From positions 1 through 55,579 of IMG/VR virus record IMGVR_UViG_3300043256_000267: a stretch of 55,579 nucleotides of DNA, one strand, 5' to 3'. The position numbers and the translations under genes were made by a program. The notes beneath the pieces are model-generated. The model saw nothing but the letters and a program-made list of their open reading frames with translations. It did not search any database and was not told the DNA's origin. The DNA comes from a virus. Each line of letters begins with the position of its first letter. The stretch's first letter is position 1. Below are positions 36,134 through 44,854 of this stretch, one piece after another.

Positions 36134-39100
36134 TCAGGGGAAGATAGTCGGGACGCGGGTGCGCTGGCGACCAATTGCATACGGGTCAACTTCGGACATG
36201 GGGTCAAGGTCATTGGTGTAGGTGGGCAGTTCGGCCGCAACCGGCTTGTACAGGCCGCTGCGGACGGCGCGGCCGACTGGTCCCTGGAACGCGGCTGCTT
36301 CGTAGAACGGGCGCACATCGCGCGGCAAGGCAGATAGCTGCTTCTCGATGCGGGTCATCTTACGGCGCCGCTGCATCTGCCTTAACTGGTCCGTTGTGAG
36401 CGCGATGGGGTGGCCGAACCGGCGCACGTGCTCGGCTTCGATATTGGATGCTTTGGTGGCGTCGTTGGCAAAGAGCGCGTCCAAGTACAAGCGGCGGGTT
36501 TCCTTGATCGCGTTTGAGTCCAGCCTCAACCGGTTTGCCAGTTCAGCTTCCTGGTCAATTGCACCGCCCTTGATCCCCAACGAATGCCGGACAAGTTCCC
36601 AGGGCTTGTAGTACCCGACCAAGCTACCCTTTCCAGTGTACACAGGAATGCGACCAGTATGCGGGTCTCGTCCTGCATAGTCGGCGTGCTTGCGGTTGAG
36701 CCACCGGGCTGCCGGCTTGCCCACACCCTCGTTGATTCCTGGCACCAACCCCAGAGCACGCGCGGCCGCTACACCGCCGGGCACCAGCAACGGCATCTGT
36801 CGCGTGAACTGGTCCCAATCGCCAGACCCCGCTGCCGACAAGAACCCCCCCACGATGGTGGCGGCTGGAGGTACAATCGGGAGCGGGGCCAAGATGCTCC
36901 CGCGGTCATCGACGTTTGTAAAAGACGGCAGCGCACCCCCAATCAATGCGTCCTTCATGTTCACGCCAAGCGTCTGGCCCACCTCCATCGTGGCCCACGA
37001 GTACATGACCTGGCGGGAGATTTGCGAAAAGTCCCGCTCTTGGATCGCGCGCCGGAAACCCTCCAGCGTGAACTCGGTGAACTTTATGGGGAACATGGCC
37101 AGTTGCCGAACGACTGGCTGCCCAAACGTCCCAGCAGGAAGGAACGCCATCGGAGTATCAGTCAATCCTGGCACGAACTGGGTCCGCACAGCCACTTGGT
37201 GCGCGTGCTTGATCGCTTCTGCCCCACGCATTCCACCTGCCTTAGCGTGTGTTAGGCCCGCGTAGAACCCAGACATACGCACGTTGGTTTCTGACAGCTT
37301 GAACAGTGACATCGCCGCGCGCTTGGCCTTTTCCACTGTACTCACACCAATAGGCGCCGTCTTTTGCAGCCGGTAGGCAGATTCCATTGCGCGTCCAAGC
37401 ACTTCGTCCGTGAGCGGACTGCCGTGCAACCCCGACTCTACGAACTCAGGGAACACCCGCTTGAGTGCATCTGCATGGCCGATCTTTTGCGCCAGCCGCG
37501 CCTCGAAGTACCGCGGCATCCGCTTCAATACTTCCAATTGGCCCGCAAGTGCGTTCTTGCCCCCAACCAGCGGCGCCGTAGTAAGCACCTGCTGGAACGT
37601 GTTTTTGAACGCAGCAGACGGGTTGAGTCCCAACGTGCTCAAGTAGAAGTAGCTCGCGACCGAGTGGGAAAACCCACGTAGGCTGAAAGCACCCATGCTG
37701 CTACTGTACATGTCCCGCATGTGGTTGGCAAAGTCGTCGCCCACCGCCACCCGAACGCGTGGTGATTCCATCAAGCCGATGATCTGTCCCCACCGTTGAT
37801 CCCACAACTGTGCATTGAGTGCCTGGCGCGGTGTTGGCCTGCCCAGCGCGGACGGGATAACAGTGTTCTCCAGCATACGCGCGCGCCAGCCAGCTTTCGC
37901 GTCCACCTTGCCGAGCAGTTTTGCGCGCTGCAACTCGCCGAGTATCTTTGGCCCGTTCCCGCGGATCGACCACGCATACGTGTTTCCGATCGAGTGGTAG
38001 TAGTTCTGGAGGACCGGCTCCAGGCGCAGTGAATACTGCTTAGGCATGTGCTCCGCGATGCCGGTTACGAACAAGTCCCGCTCGCCGTCAGCCACTAGGT
38101 TTTTGCCCTGCGCAGTGATCTCGTCTAGCGTTTTGCGGCGAAACGTCCTAAGTGTGCGGTCGGACATACCTGCTTTCCCAAATCCCTTGAGCAGTTTGTC
38201 CTTCACGCCGTTTTGCAATCGGGTCAGGGCTGCGGGGTCTACCAAGTCTCCAAGCAACCCAAGTTCCTGGAGCGCCGGCATCATAGCGCCCTCGCGGCGG
38301 TAGAACTCACGCCCCAAAAACGTGACGGTTTGCAGTTGCGCCTTACGGGAAAACTCTTGTCCGTTTGCGGTCGCCGTAATCGCATCATGTACCCGTTTGG
38401 CGTCGGCCTGCGTGCGAATCGTCCGGTGCGGCATGTAATCCGGGACACCTTTCCACTTGCCCTGCTTGAGCCACGTCTGCATGGCCTTCATGTCAGACAC
38501 ATCGTAGCCCAAACCCTCTAGCCGCTTAGCCGTGTTCCGTAAGCCAGTGATGAACTCTGGCCGGTTGAACACATGATCGCGTGTATGGTCTAATGCCGCC
38601 CGCACGTCTGCGCTCAGTTGGCGCAGGGCCGGGGTCATAGCCTCTTCTAGCCGTGGCACCAGCGGCCCAACATCCTTCCACCCATGCGGTGCTTTCAGAT
38701 GCAGCTTTTCACCGTGTAGAAACGCCATCACCTGCTCACGTGCATTGGGAGTTTTCCCGGTCGCGCGCGCGTACTTCTCAAATGCTGGCCCGAGCATCCC
38801 GTCTACGTACTTGGTGTGAATCTCGTTCTTGGCGAAAACAATGTCGTCCAAAAGGTCCGGCACCGGTGTCCCACGGAACGCCGACCGGGCGCCGGCCAAG
38901 CTGCGCAACACCGGGACACGTGCCAACATGCCGTCAATTTGGCTCTTGACCTTGAACAGTGCTTTGGCTGACGGGATCGGAGAAACGAAGGTGAGCGCGA
39001 TAGACGCCATCACCGCAGGGTTAGTCAGGGTCTCCATAATGCGGCCCTGGAGAGAGTCGCGGCGGATTCCCCACTTGCGGAGAAGCTGGTCCCGTTCCCC

Positions 39101-39229
39101 AATGGTCAGGGATTCAGGGGAGAGCATGGACCGCCAGCCGGCATCTAAGTCCCCCATTGAAATGGCTTGGAACGCTTGTCCCGGCCTGTCGAGAATCCCG
39201 ACCGGCGCTATGCTTGGTCCGTCCGGCAC
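36134..39229 (-). CDS. Very large internal virion / ejection protein
   Basis: This 1031-residue, mostly helical protein has several glycine/alanine-rich apolar stretches (for example SSSMGAFSLRGFSHSVASYF and the PPAATIVGGFLSAAGSG region), which could interact with membranes. It is last in the leftward virion region after three other large internal proteins, the place of the biggest ejection protein in T7-like genomes. No transglycosylase motif is seen. Function is by synteny and size. Confidence 0.65.
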   Translation of the reverse strand: MPDGPSIAPVGILDRPGQAFQAISMGDLDAGWRSMLSPESLTIGERDQLLRKWGIRRDSLQGRIMETLTNPAVMASIALTFVSPIPSAKALFKVKSQIDGMLARVPVLRSLAGARSAFRGTPVPDLLDDIVFAKNEIHTKYVDGMLGPAFEKYARATGKTPNAREQVMAFLHGEKLHLKAPHGWKDVGPLVPRLEEAMTPALRQLSADVRAALDHTRDHVFNRPEFITGLRNTAKRLEGLGYDVSDMKAMQTWLKQGKWKGVPDYMPHRTIRTQADAKRVHDAITATANGQEFSRKAQLQTVTFLGREFYRREGAMMPALQELGLLGDLVDPAALTRLQNGVKDKLLKGFGKAGMSDRTLRTFRRKTLDEITAQGKNLVADGERDLFVTGIAEHMPKQYSLRLEPVLQNYYHSIGNTYAWSIRGNGPKILGELQRAKLLGKVDAKAGWRARMLENTVIPSALGRPTPRQALNAQLWDQRWGQIIGLMESPRVRVAVGDDFANHMRDMYSSSMGAFSLRGFSHSVASYFYLSTLGLNPSAAFKNTFQQVLTTAPLVGGKNALAGQLEVLKRMPRYFEARLAQKIGHADALKRVFPEFVESGLHGSPLTDEVLGRAMESAYRLQKTAPIGVSTVEKAKRAAMSLFKLSETNVRMSGFYAGLTHAKAGGMRGAEAIKHAHQVAVRTQFVPGLTDTPMAFLPAGTFGQPVVRQLAMFPIKFTEFTLEGFRRAIQERDFSQISRQVMYSWATMEVGQTLGVNMKDALIGGALPSFTNVDDRGSILAPLPIVPPAATIVGGFLSAAGSGDWDQFTRQMPLLVPGGVAAARALGLVPGINEGVGKPAARWLNRKHADYAGRDPHTGRIPVYTGKGSLVGYYKPWELVRHSLGIKGGAIDQEAELANRLRLDSNAIKETRRLYLDALFANDATKASNIEAEHVRRFGHPIALTTDQLRQMQRRRKMTRIEKQLSALPRDVRPFYEAAAFQGPVGRAVRSGLYKPVAAELPTYTNDLDPMSEVDPYAIGRQRTRVPTIFP

Positions 39230-39232
39230 AAG

Positions 39233-40513
39233 TTAAACTCCTCCCGCCGCCTCGCGTAGAATCGCATCGAACTGCTTCATTACGTCGTCAGTTTGCCGCG
39301 GCTGTGGCGCCTCGGGCAACCGCGCGCTGCCCAACCGAATGCGGCCAGGCGTCTGCGCCCGTTGGCCACCTTGCCGCGCCCGCAACTGCTCAATCTCAGG
39401 GTTGGGTGCCGTGATCGTACTCAGTACGTCGCGGGTCAGGTCCATTTCCTGCGTGACCGCGTTGAACCGCCCAATTTTGGCCTGCCGCTCCCGCTCTTTC
39501 ATAGCTGCAAGGAACTGACCTGCACTGATAGCGCCGCCCTCCGGCGTTGGGACCATGTGGCCGCCACCAAGCTCCGGCGGTACCTCCCCAGTGATGCGCA
39601 TTGCAGCTCCCAACTCTTTCCGCCTGCGCGCCCCTTTTGCCGCCGCACCAATTTGCCACACTGCCAAACCTGCACCGATTACCGGAATGACCTTTCCTTT
39701 TAGTGCGCGGCCCAAGAACCCTACAATTCCTTTTCGCCCAGCGGCGGCACCGGCAGCCGCTTCACCACCTGCGGCAGCGCCAGGACCACTTGGACCACCC
39801 GGAGTGCCCCCACCAGCCGTCTGCACGGGCACAATTGGTCCACCACGTCCCACAGGTACAATCGCTGTAGTTGGCGCTGCGCGCCCGGCAAACGATACCG
39901 GCTCTGCCAGTCCCGGAGGCGGTGGCAGCGCAGGAAACCGCATCCCAATTGGAAGCTTGCGTGGGGAGAGTTGCGCTGCCATCAGTATAGTCTGCTTGAT
40001 ACCCGCGTCTTGGCTCACCCGGCCCAGCAGCGCCCCCGCAGTCAAGGTCGCCAGGGGTCCGGCCGTTGCCATTACACGACTTGACGGCATCCGACGCAGT
40101 GACTCCAACGCCTCTGGCGGTACACCAGCTTCCTCCGCAGCATCCAACGCAGCCTCAACCACCTGGTGAGCGTCTTGCTTGCTCATTTTTGGCACGAGCA
40201 TCGCGTAGCCAACTTGCAAGTCGTTCACGAACTCGCGCTGCGCGTCCTCGTTCCCGATCATGTCCCGTAGCGGCTTGGGCAGATCGCCGGTCTTCCCTGA
40301 TTTTCCCGCCGTCGTAATCAAGCGCTCGGTCAGGTATTTCTTCGCTGCGCTCGGAGTGTTCTGCGCGCGGAGGCTCTCTCGCAACCGACCGCGGATCGCC
40401 GCGAAGCGTTCCTTCCCCGGCGCTTTCAATAGAACATCACCCCAGCCAGACGCGTGTTCCAGCAGCGCCTCCATGTCAATCTCATCGGTCTCAGTGTAGT
40501 AGTGTTGTGGCAC
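39233..40513 (-). CDS. Internal virion protein, Gly/Pro-rich
   Basis: This 426-residue protein has a helical N-terminal half, a Pro/Gly/Ala-rich middle (GGGTPGGPSGPGAAAGGE), then a single apolar helix (VIPVIGAGLAVWQIGAAAKG) flanked by Lys/Arg, and a disordered Gln/Pro/Arg tail. Such a membrane-capable segment in an otherwise soluble virion protein is typical of podovirus ejection proteins. Three bases separate it from the 1031-residue gene. Confidence 0.6.
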   Translation of the reverse strand: MPQHYYTETDEIDMEALLEHASGWGDVLLKAPGKERFAAIRGRLRESLRAQNTPSAAKKYLTERLITTAGKSGKTGDLPKPLRDMIGNEDAQREFVNDLQVGYAMLVPKMSKQDAHQVVEAALDAAEEAGVPPEALESLRRMPSSRVMATAGPLATLTAGALLGRVSQDAGIKQTILMAAQLSPRKLPIGMRFPALPPPPGLAEPVSFAGRAAPTTAIVPVGRGGPIVPVQTAGGGTPGGPSGPGAAAGGEAAAGAAAGRKGIVGFLGRALKGKVIPVIGAGLAVWQIGAAAKGARRRKELGAAMRITGEVPPELGGGHMVPTPEGGAISAGQFLAAMKERERQAKIGRFNAVTQEMDLTRDVLSTITAPNPEIEQLRARQGGQRAQTPGRIRLGSARLPEAPQPRQTDDVMKQFDAILREAAGGV

Positions 40514-40515
40514 GT

Positions 40516-40959
40516 CTACTCTCCAATGCGCTTGCTAGGCGGCGTATACGGTCCGGCCCGCGTTGGATCAAATCGCGCGGCCAAGTCTTCTGGGTCCATA
40601 CCAACTTGTGCAGCCACCTGCCGGATCAACGGAACGTCCCGTGTAGCGTACCCGCCACCTTTGATACCCAGTTCGACCGGGCTGACAAACCCCTTTTCCA
40701 ACCCTGTTTTCGTACTGAGAAGCCGTTGGTTCCTGCGCGCACGTGCCATGCTGAACTCAGTCTCTACATCCTCACGTGCCGCCATTCGCCGCGCAGCAGC
40801 CTGCACCTGCTTTTTCTGCGCAGCGCGTATGGTCTCTGCCAAATCGACGTTGGGATCGTTCGCACCTTGGTACATCTCATAGACGAACGAAGCCAGCGCA
40901 GTGGCGTACAAGCCACCTTGCAGTAGCTTCCATCCTACAACTAATGCTGGTAACGCCAC
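40516..40959 (-). CDS. Small internal virion protein with N-terminal membrane segment
   Basis: This 147-residue protein has an apolar N-terminal segment (PALVVGWKLLQGGLYATALA), then charged helices. It lies between two large internal proteins, as the small ejection protein does in T7-like phages. Assignment by position. Confidence 0.55.
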   Translation of the reverse strand: MALPALVVGWKLLQGGLYATALASFVYEMYQGANDPNVDLAETIRAAQKKQVQAAARRMAAREDVETEFSMARARRNQRLLSTKTGLEKGFVSPVELGIKGGGYATRDVPLIRQVAAQVGMDPEDLAARFDPTRAGPYTPPSKRIGE

Positions 40960-40968
40960 GACTTTCTC

Positions 40969-43332
40969 CTACGGCTGCGGAAACGGACTCGGCTGCGCCT
41001 GCGGACGCTGCGGTGCTTGTGGTTGTTGCGGTTGCTGTGGGCCACCGCCCCCAACCTGCGTTGGACCTAGTTGCGCTGCGCCCTCTGGCTGCGGCGGCGC
41101 AGAAGGCTGCGGTGGTTGCGCTGGCTGCTGCTCTGGCGCTTCGGCCTGCCCGACCTTGGGCGGTTCCGGCGCCGCTTGCACCGCTTGAGCGCGCGCCCGC
41201 GACTCCAACACGCGGTCTGTAAAACTCTGGATCGGCTGCTTCCGTTCCTTGCGGGCTGGCAACGCGGTCGTCGTTCCAATAGGCGACTCGTACAATTGTG
41301 ACCGTTCGTTGAACTCTGGCATCGCGGTAAACGGATTCGTGATCCCGTGCTTGGCCGCGTCTTGGTGGTGCGCGCGTACCGTATTAAACTCGGAGTCTTG
41401 TTCCGGGTCGGTACGTACTGGATCGTCGCCGCTCCCTGCGTTGTAGTATTCGCGCAGCCCTCGTCGCGATCCCGGCCGGTTGTGCAATTCTGCAATGCTT
41501 TGCAACACCCCCCGCGGCGCCCGAAACAACTTGTTCTCTCGGGTGCGCACCGCCTGCGCTGTTTCCGCCGAGATTTTGCCTTCGTCCACCAACCCTTCAA
41601 GCTCATGCGGCTCAAGCACACTCAACACCGCAGTCGCATGTCCATCCTTGAGCACCGCCATCGCATGGTTGTTCTCTTGCCATGTCCGCATGATCGTGTT
41701 GTTCTTGATCGGAAGCAGCATCCTCTCCCGATGCCACCTGTTCCACTTGCTAATCACCTGGCTCACCGCCGCTTCCGCCAAATCAGGCGGAATCTCCATC
41801 TGCTCCTCGGCAGTCGGCGCGGTCTCCAGTACAGTAAGCGGCTGCCGCTGTGACACGCGATGCCGGGCTCTGGTGATGTCCGTTGCGGTCTCTGGGTCAA
41901 CTCCCGATTCGATCAACTGCTCGCGCCTAAGCGACCCTAACCACGCTCCGATATTCCCGCGAAATGTTGGGTCTGTCATTCCGCCAGTCAAGATTTCCTG
42001 CATTTGCGTTGCGAGCGCAGACATCGGAATCGTATCGTACATGTCTTCAGCCATGCGCACCTGGAAATCTGCGTCTGACTCGCCGTCCTTACGGATACCC
42101 GGAGCCCAACGATTTGGGTCATCGTCAGAAAGTCCCAAGCGAAGCGCACGATCGGTAGCTTCCGAAGAGACACGAGTTCCCTCCAACACAGTCGAATAAA
42201 TCTGTCGTACAACTTGCTCCGGCGTCGCGCCTGTCTGCTCCCACTTTCGGGGATTCGGAACCAGTGTATTCGCAACTGCATCCGGCAGCGCCGTTGCAAC
42301 TGCGTCTCCATATTCCTTATACATCCGCTCAAGCGGCTCGCCCATCTTCTCCGCTTCCAATACGTCCGCCGCAACCCTTAGATGGTACTGCCGCCGCGCC
42401 TCTTCCGACTGCATCACAGCCAGCACAAGGTCATCCTGCTTTGCCTTCGTGATCGCCTTAAAAGACACCGGATTGACCATGACAAACTTTGGGTCGTCCA
42501 TACTCATAGCCCACACGCCACCCTTGGGATACCCATTGTATAGCTCCCACTCACGGGCCTCCTCCGGCGTTAGCATAGGCAAGTCCAATTTCAGCGCTTC
42601 CAGCATCGCCGCCGGAATCGGCAGCATGGGCTGCTCAAACGCCCCAGCCGGCTCCATAGTTGTCGGCTCCCCGCGTATAAGCGCCTGGTTTGCCTGCGCC
42701 ACCATCGCGTGTAGCTTGTCCGCGTAGGGGCTGTCGAGCATATCCTCCCGCACCACTTGCGCCATGCGTGCCAAGTCAAGCATCTGCTGTCGTGTCTCCA
42801 ACCCGTTCGGCCCAAGCCGGTCCCACGCGTTCGCAGCATCCATATCGTAGACCCAGTCAATTGCCGATTCCGTCGACTCGGCAATCGTTGCAGCCCCACG
42901 CTCCTGCTCATCCAGCAGCCGCCCCTTTTTCGCTTCATTCTCCTGAATGATGCTTGCCAGTTCTGCCCCCTCCCGCTGCACCTTGCTCATAAGCTCGCGC
43001 TGGTAGTCTACCGCTTCCAACTGGAACCTACGTCCTTCCTCAGTCAGTGCCTCCTGCCGTTCCTCTTGCCGTCTGGTCTCTGCCCGCTGCTCAGCCTGGT
43101 TCACCGCGCGCTGCGCAGCGTCCGCCACCTGCGCTACAGCCGCCTGCGTCTGCTCGGCTTGCTGCGCCTGCGCTTGTGTAGCCCCACGCACAAACTGGTT
43201 CATGGATTTCCCCATCGCTTCCATAAACGCCTGTACGGACTGCACCAAATTTGCACCGCCCGCGCCGCTACCGCCACGGGATAATGCCGCCTGCACCAGT
43301 TGTTGCCTATCAAATCGCGGTTGTGGTGGCAT
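40969..43332 (-). CDS. Large internal virion protein
   Basis: This 787-residue protein has a long N-terminal coiled coil (residues ~40-140, many Gln/Ala/Glu), a globular helical middle, and a C-terminal Pro/Gln-rich tail (PQQPQQPQAPQRPQAQP). No enzymatic motif was recognised. Its placement after the nozzle-like gene and length fit an internal core/ejection protein. Confidence 0.6.
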   Translation of the reverse strand: MPPQPRFDRQQLVQAALSRGGSGAGGANLVQSVQAFMEAMGKSMNQFVRGATQAQAQQAEQTQAAVAQVADAAQRAVNQAEQRAETRRQEERQEALTEEGRRFQLEAVDYQRELMSKVQREGAELASIIQENEAKKGRLLDEQERGAATIAESTESAIDWVYDMDAANAWDRLGPNGLETRQQMLDLARMAQVVREDMLDSPYADKLHAMVAQANQALIRGEPTTMEPAGAFEQPMLPIPAAMLEALKLDLPMLTPEEAREWELYNGYPKGGVWAMSMDDPKFVMVNPVSFKAITKAKQDDLVLAVMQSEEARRQYHLRVAADVLEAEKMGEPLERMYKEYGDAVATALPDAVANTLVPNPRKWEQTGATPEQVVRQIYSTVLEGTRVSSEATDRALRLGLSDDDPNRWAPGIRKDGESDADFQVRMAEDMYDTIPMSALATQMQEILTGGMTDPTFRGNIGAWLGSLRREQLIESGVDPETATDITRARHRVSQRQPLTVLETAPTAEEQMEIPPDLAEAAVSQVISKWNRWHRERMLLPIKNNTIMRTWQENNHAMAVLKDGHATAVLSVLEPHELEGLVDEGKISAETAQAVRTRENKLFRAPRGVLQSIAELHNRPGSRRGLREYYNAGSGDDPVRTDPEQDSEFNTVRAHHQDAAKHGITNPFTAMPEFNERSQLYESPIGTTTALPARKERKQPIQSFTDRVLESRARAQAVQAAPEPPKVGQAEAPEQQPAQPPQPSAPPQPEGAAQLGPTQVGGGGPQQPQQPQAPQRPQAQPSPFPQP

Positions 43333-43333
43333 C

Positions 43334-44806
43334 TTACTCTAGCTCTCCCCCAAGAAACATAGTGGCAAAACCTAGTACGGCACCCGCGGGGCCGGGAATC
43401 ATGTCCATGAACAACTGAGACATCGTAGCCGTCTTTGCCCACTCCTCTCCCGCAGCGAGTGCTTCCAGCATGTTGTTGTAGCCCCCTGCCTGGAGCTTTG
43501 TTGCAAAGTCAGTCCCGAGGATATCCCGTCCGATTGCGTAGTGGTTCAACGCAAAATCATACGGCAACTGGCTCACGTAGTTCTCCGCGTCCAGCAACGC
43601 CAGAGTCGTCCCATCCTTAGCATCACGGTAATTCGCCGTCAGGTTGTCATAGTTAAACCGAATCGAATCCGCATTGTTCCGCGCATTGATCCGCAGCTCG
43701 TCGAATCCGGCAGAAATCTTAGCCGCAGTGTCATACGCACTCGCAACCGCCTGCATTTCAGCACCACCCAATGCCGCAAGCGACTGGTTTCGCGCAGTCG
43801 ATGCGGCAGCAACGGACTGCATCGTACTTACCATCGCACCCGTTTGTAACGCTGTAAAGTCTTTGATGTTCGCGCCAATGGTTGTCGCAATTTGCATAGA
43901 TCCATTCACACGCAATTGTGCAAGCAACGCTGACTTACGGCCCGCCGGGATATTCGGGTCCGCGTTGATTCTTGCCTCTGCGTCGCGCATGGCTTGCTGC
44001 TGCGCGCTCACGGCCGCTTGGGCAGCCGCGTTCTTCCCCTCCATCGCCATGCCGACCGCCTCGCGCCCGAGTCCCTCGATGCGGTCGATGTCAATGTCGG
44101 TTGTTTCTTTGTACTTGTCCGCAATCCCTTGCAGCGCATCTTGCACCTGCCCCGGCAACTGGGACGCATCCTGCTTGGCCAGCTTCGCGATGTCGTCCGC
44201 CGCTTGCACCGTCGTATCCAGCCGATCCCGCCCCTCAGCCAGTTGCGTCTCTGTGTCAGTTTCACGCCCGGCAATGTCGGTCTCGGCTTCCTGAAGCGAC
44301 TCCCCAGCCGCCCCCATTTCAGCCGTGCTCAAATCCTCAAGTTTCTCCAGAGATTGCTCACCGAACTCCCCGATCTCCGGCGCGACTGCCTCTCCGGTTT
44401 CCGGGTCCACCTCACCAGTGAACTCGCCCACCTCCGGCGCTTCAGCCGCCGTTGGCCCAGCATACGGACGTAGGTTTCCCTGCTCATCACGGTATACCGT
44501 GCGCCCTGACTCGCTGCGGTACACTTGCAGCCCTTCCGGCGTAGTCCCCGCTGCGCGGAACGGGTCTGCTGTCTGTGGTCCTGCGCCAGGCTTTCCCGGC
44601 CCAGCATCCGGCCCAGTAGCCCCCTGTTTCAGCTTCGCCCCAGCGCTACCTTTGCCATTGGTGGGGACCGGTTGTGGCCCCGCGGGTGCCTGCTCGCCAA
44701 TTCGGGCCTTGCGCCGCTTGGCGGTCCTGCTCACAGCGCTTCCGAGGCGCTTCAAAGACGAGGTCCGCGTTCGAGTCTCGTTTGGTGATGTAGGTGCCGT
44801 TGCCAT
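43334..44806 (-). CDS. Internal virion protein, Ala/Gln-rich
   Basis: This 490-residue protein has a basic start (RTAKRRKARIGE), then low-complexity Gly/Pro and acidic regions, and long Ala/Gln helices (KNAAAQAAVSAQQQAMRDAE). It ends with an apolar segment (IPGPAGAVLGFATMFLG). Residues QPVPTNG near position 50 come from the 20-bp repeat. The ATG at 44806 is chosen over the GTG at 44821 because the promoter at 44824-44852 would start transcription between them. Confidence 0.6.
   Translation of the reverse strand: MATAPTSPNETRTRTSSLKRLGSAVSRTAKRRKARIGEQAPAGPQPVPTNGKGSAGAKLKQGATGPDAGPGKPGAGPQTADPFRAAGTTPEGLQVYRSESGRTVYRDEQGNLRPYAGPTAAEAPEVGEFTGEVDPETGEAVAPEIGEFGEQSLEKLEDLSTAEMGAAGESLQEAETDIAGRETDTETQLAEGRDRLDTTVQAADDIAKLAKQDASQLPGQVQDALQGIADKYKETTDIDIDRIEGLGREAVGMAMEGKNAAAQAAVSAQQQAMRDAEARINADPNIPAGRKSALLAQLRVNGSMQIATTIGANIKDFTALQTGAMVSTMQSVAAASTARNQSLAALGGAEMQAVASAYDTAAKISAGFDELRINARNNADSIRFNYDNLTANYRDAKDGTTLALLDAENYVSQLPYDFALNHYAIGRDILGTDFATKLQAGGYNNMLEALAAGEEWAKTATMSQLFMDMIPGPAGAVLGFATMFLGGELE
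44655..44674 (+). repeat. 20-bp dispersed repeat, copy 7
   Basis: Exact copy inside the 490-residue gene; read leftward it again gives QPVPTNG in a disordered part. Confidence 0.95.
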
Positions 44807-44823
44807 ACTACTTTGTCCCACTG

Positions 44824-44852
44824 ATTATAGGCCGCTCGACCCGCGTTTTCAA
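44824..44852 (-). promoter_or_regulatory. Leftward sigma-70 promoter of the internal-protein module
   Basis: Minus strand: TTGAAA, 17 bases, TATAAT, with ATTATAGGCCG on the plus strand. It lies in the 33-base gap between the nozzle-like gene and the internal-protein genes. Confidence 0.8.
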
Positions 44853-44854
44853 CC

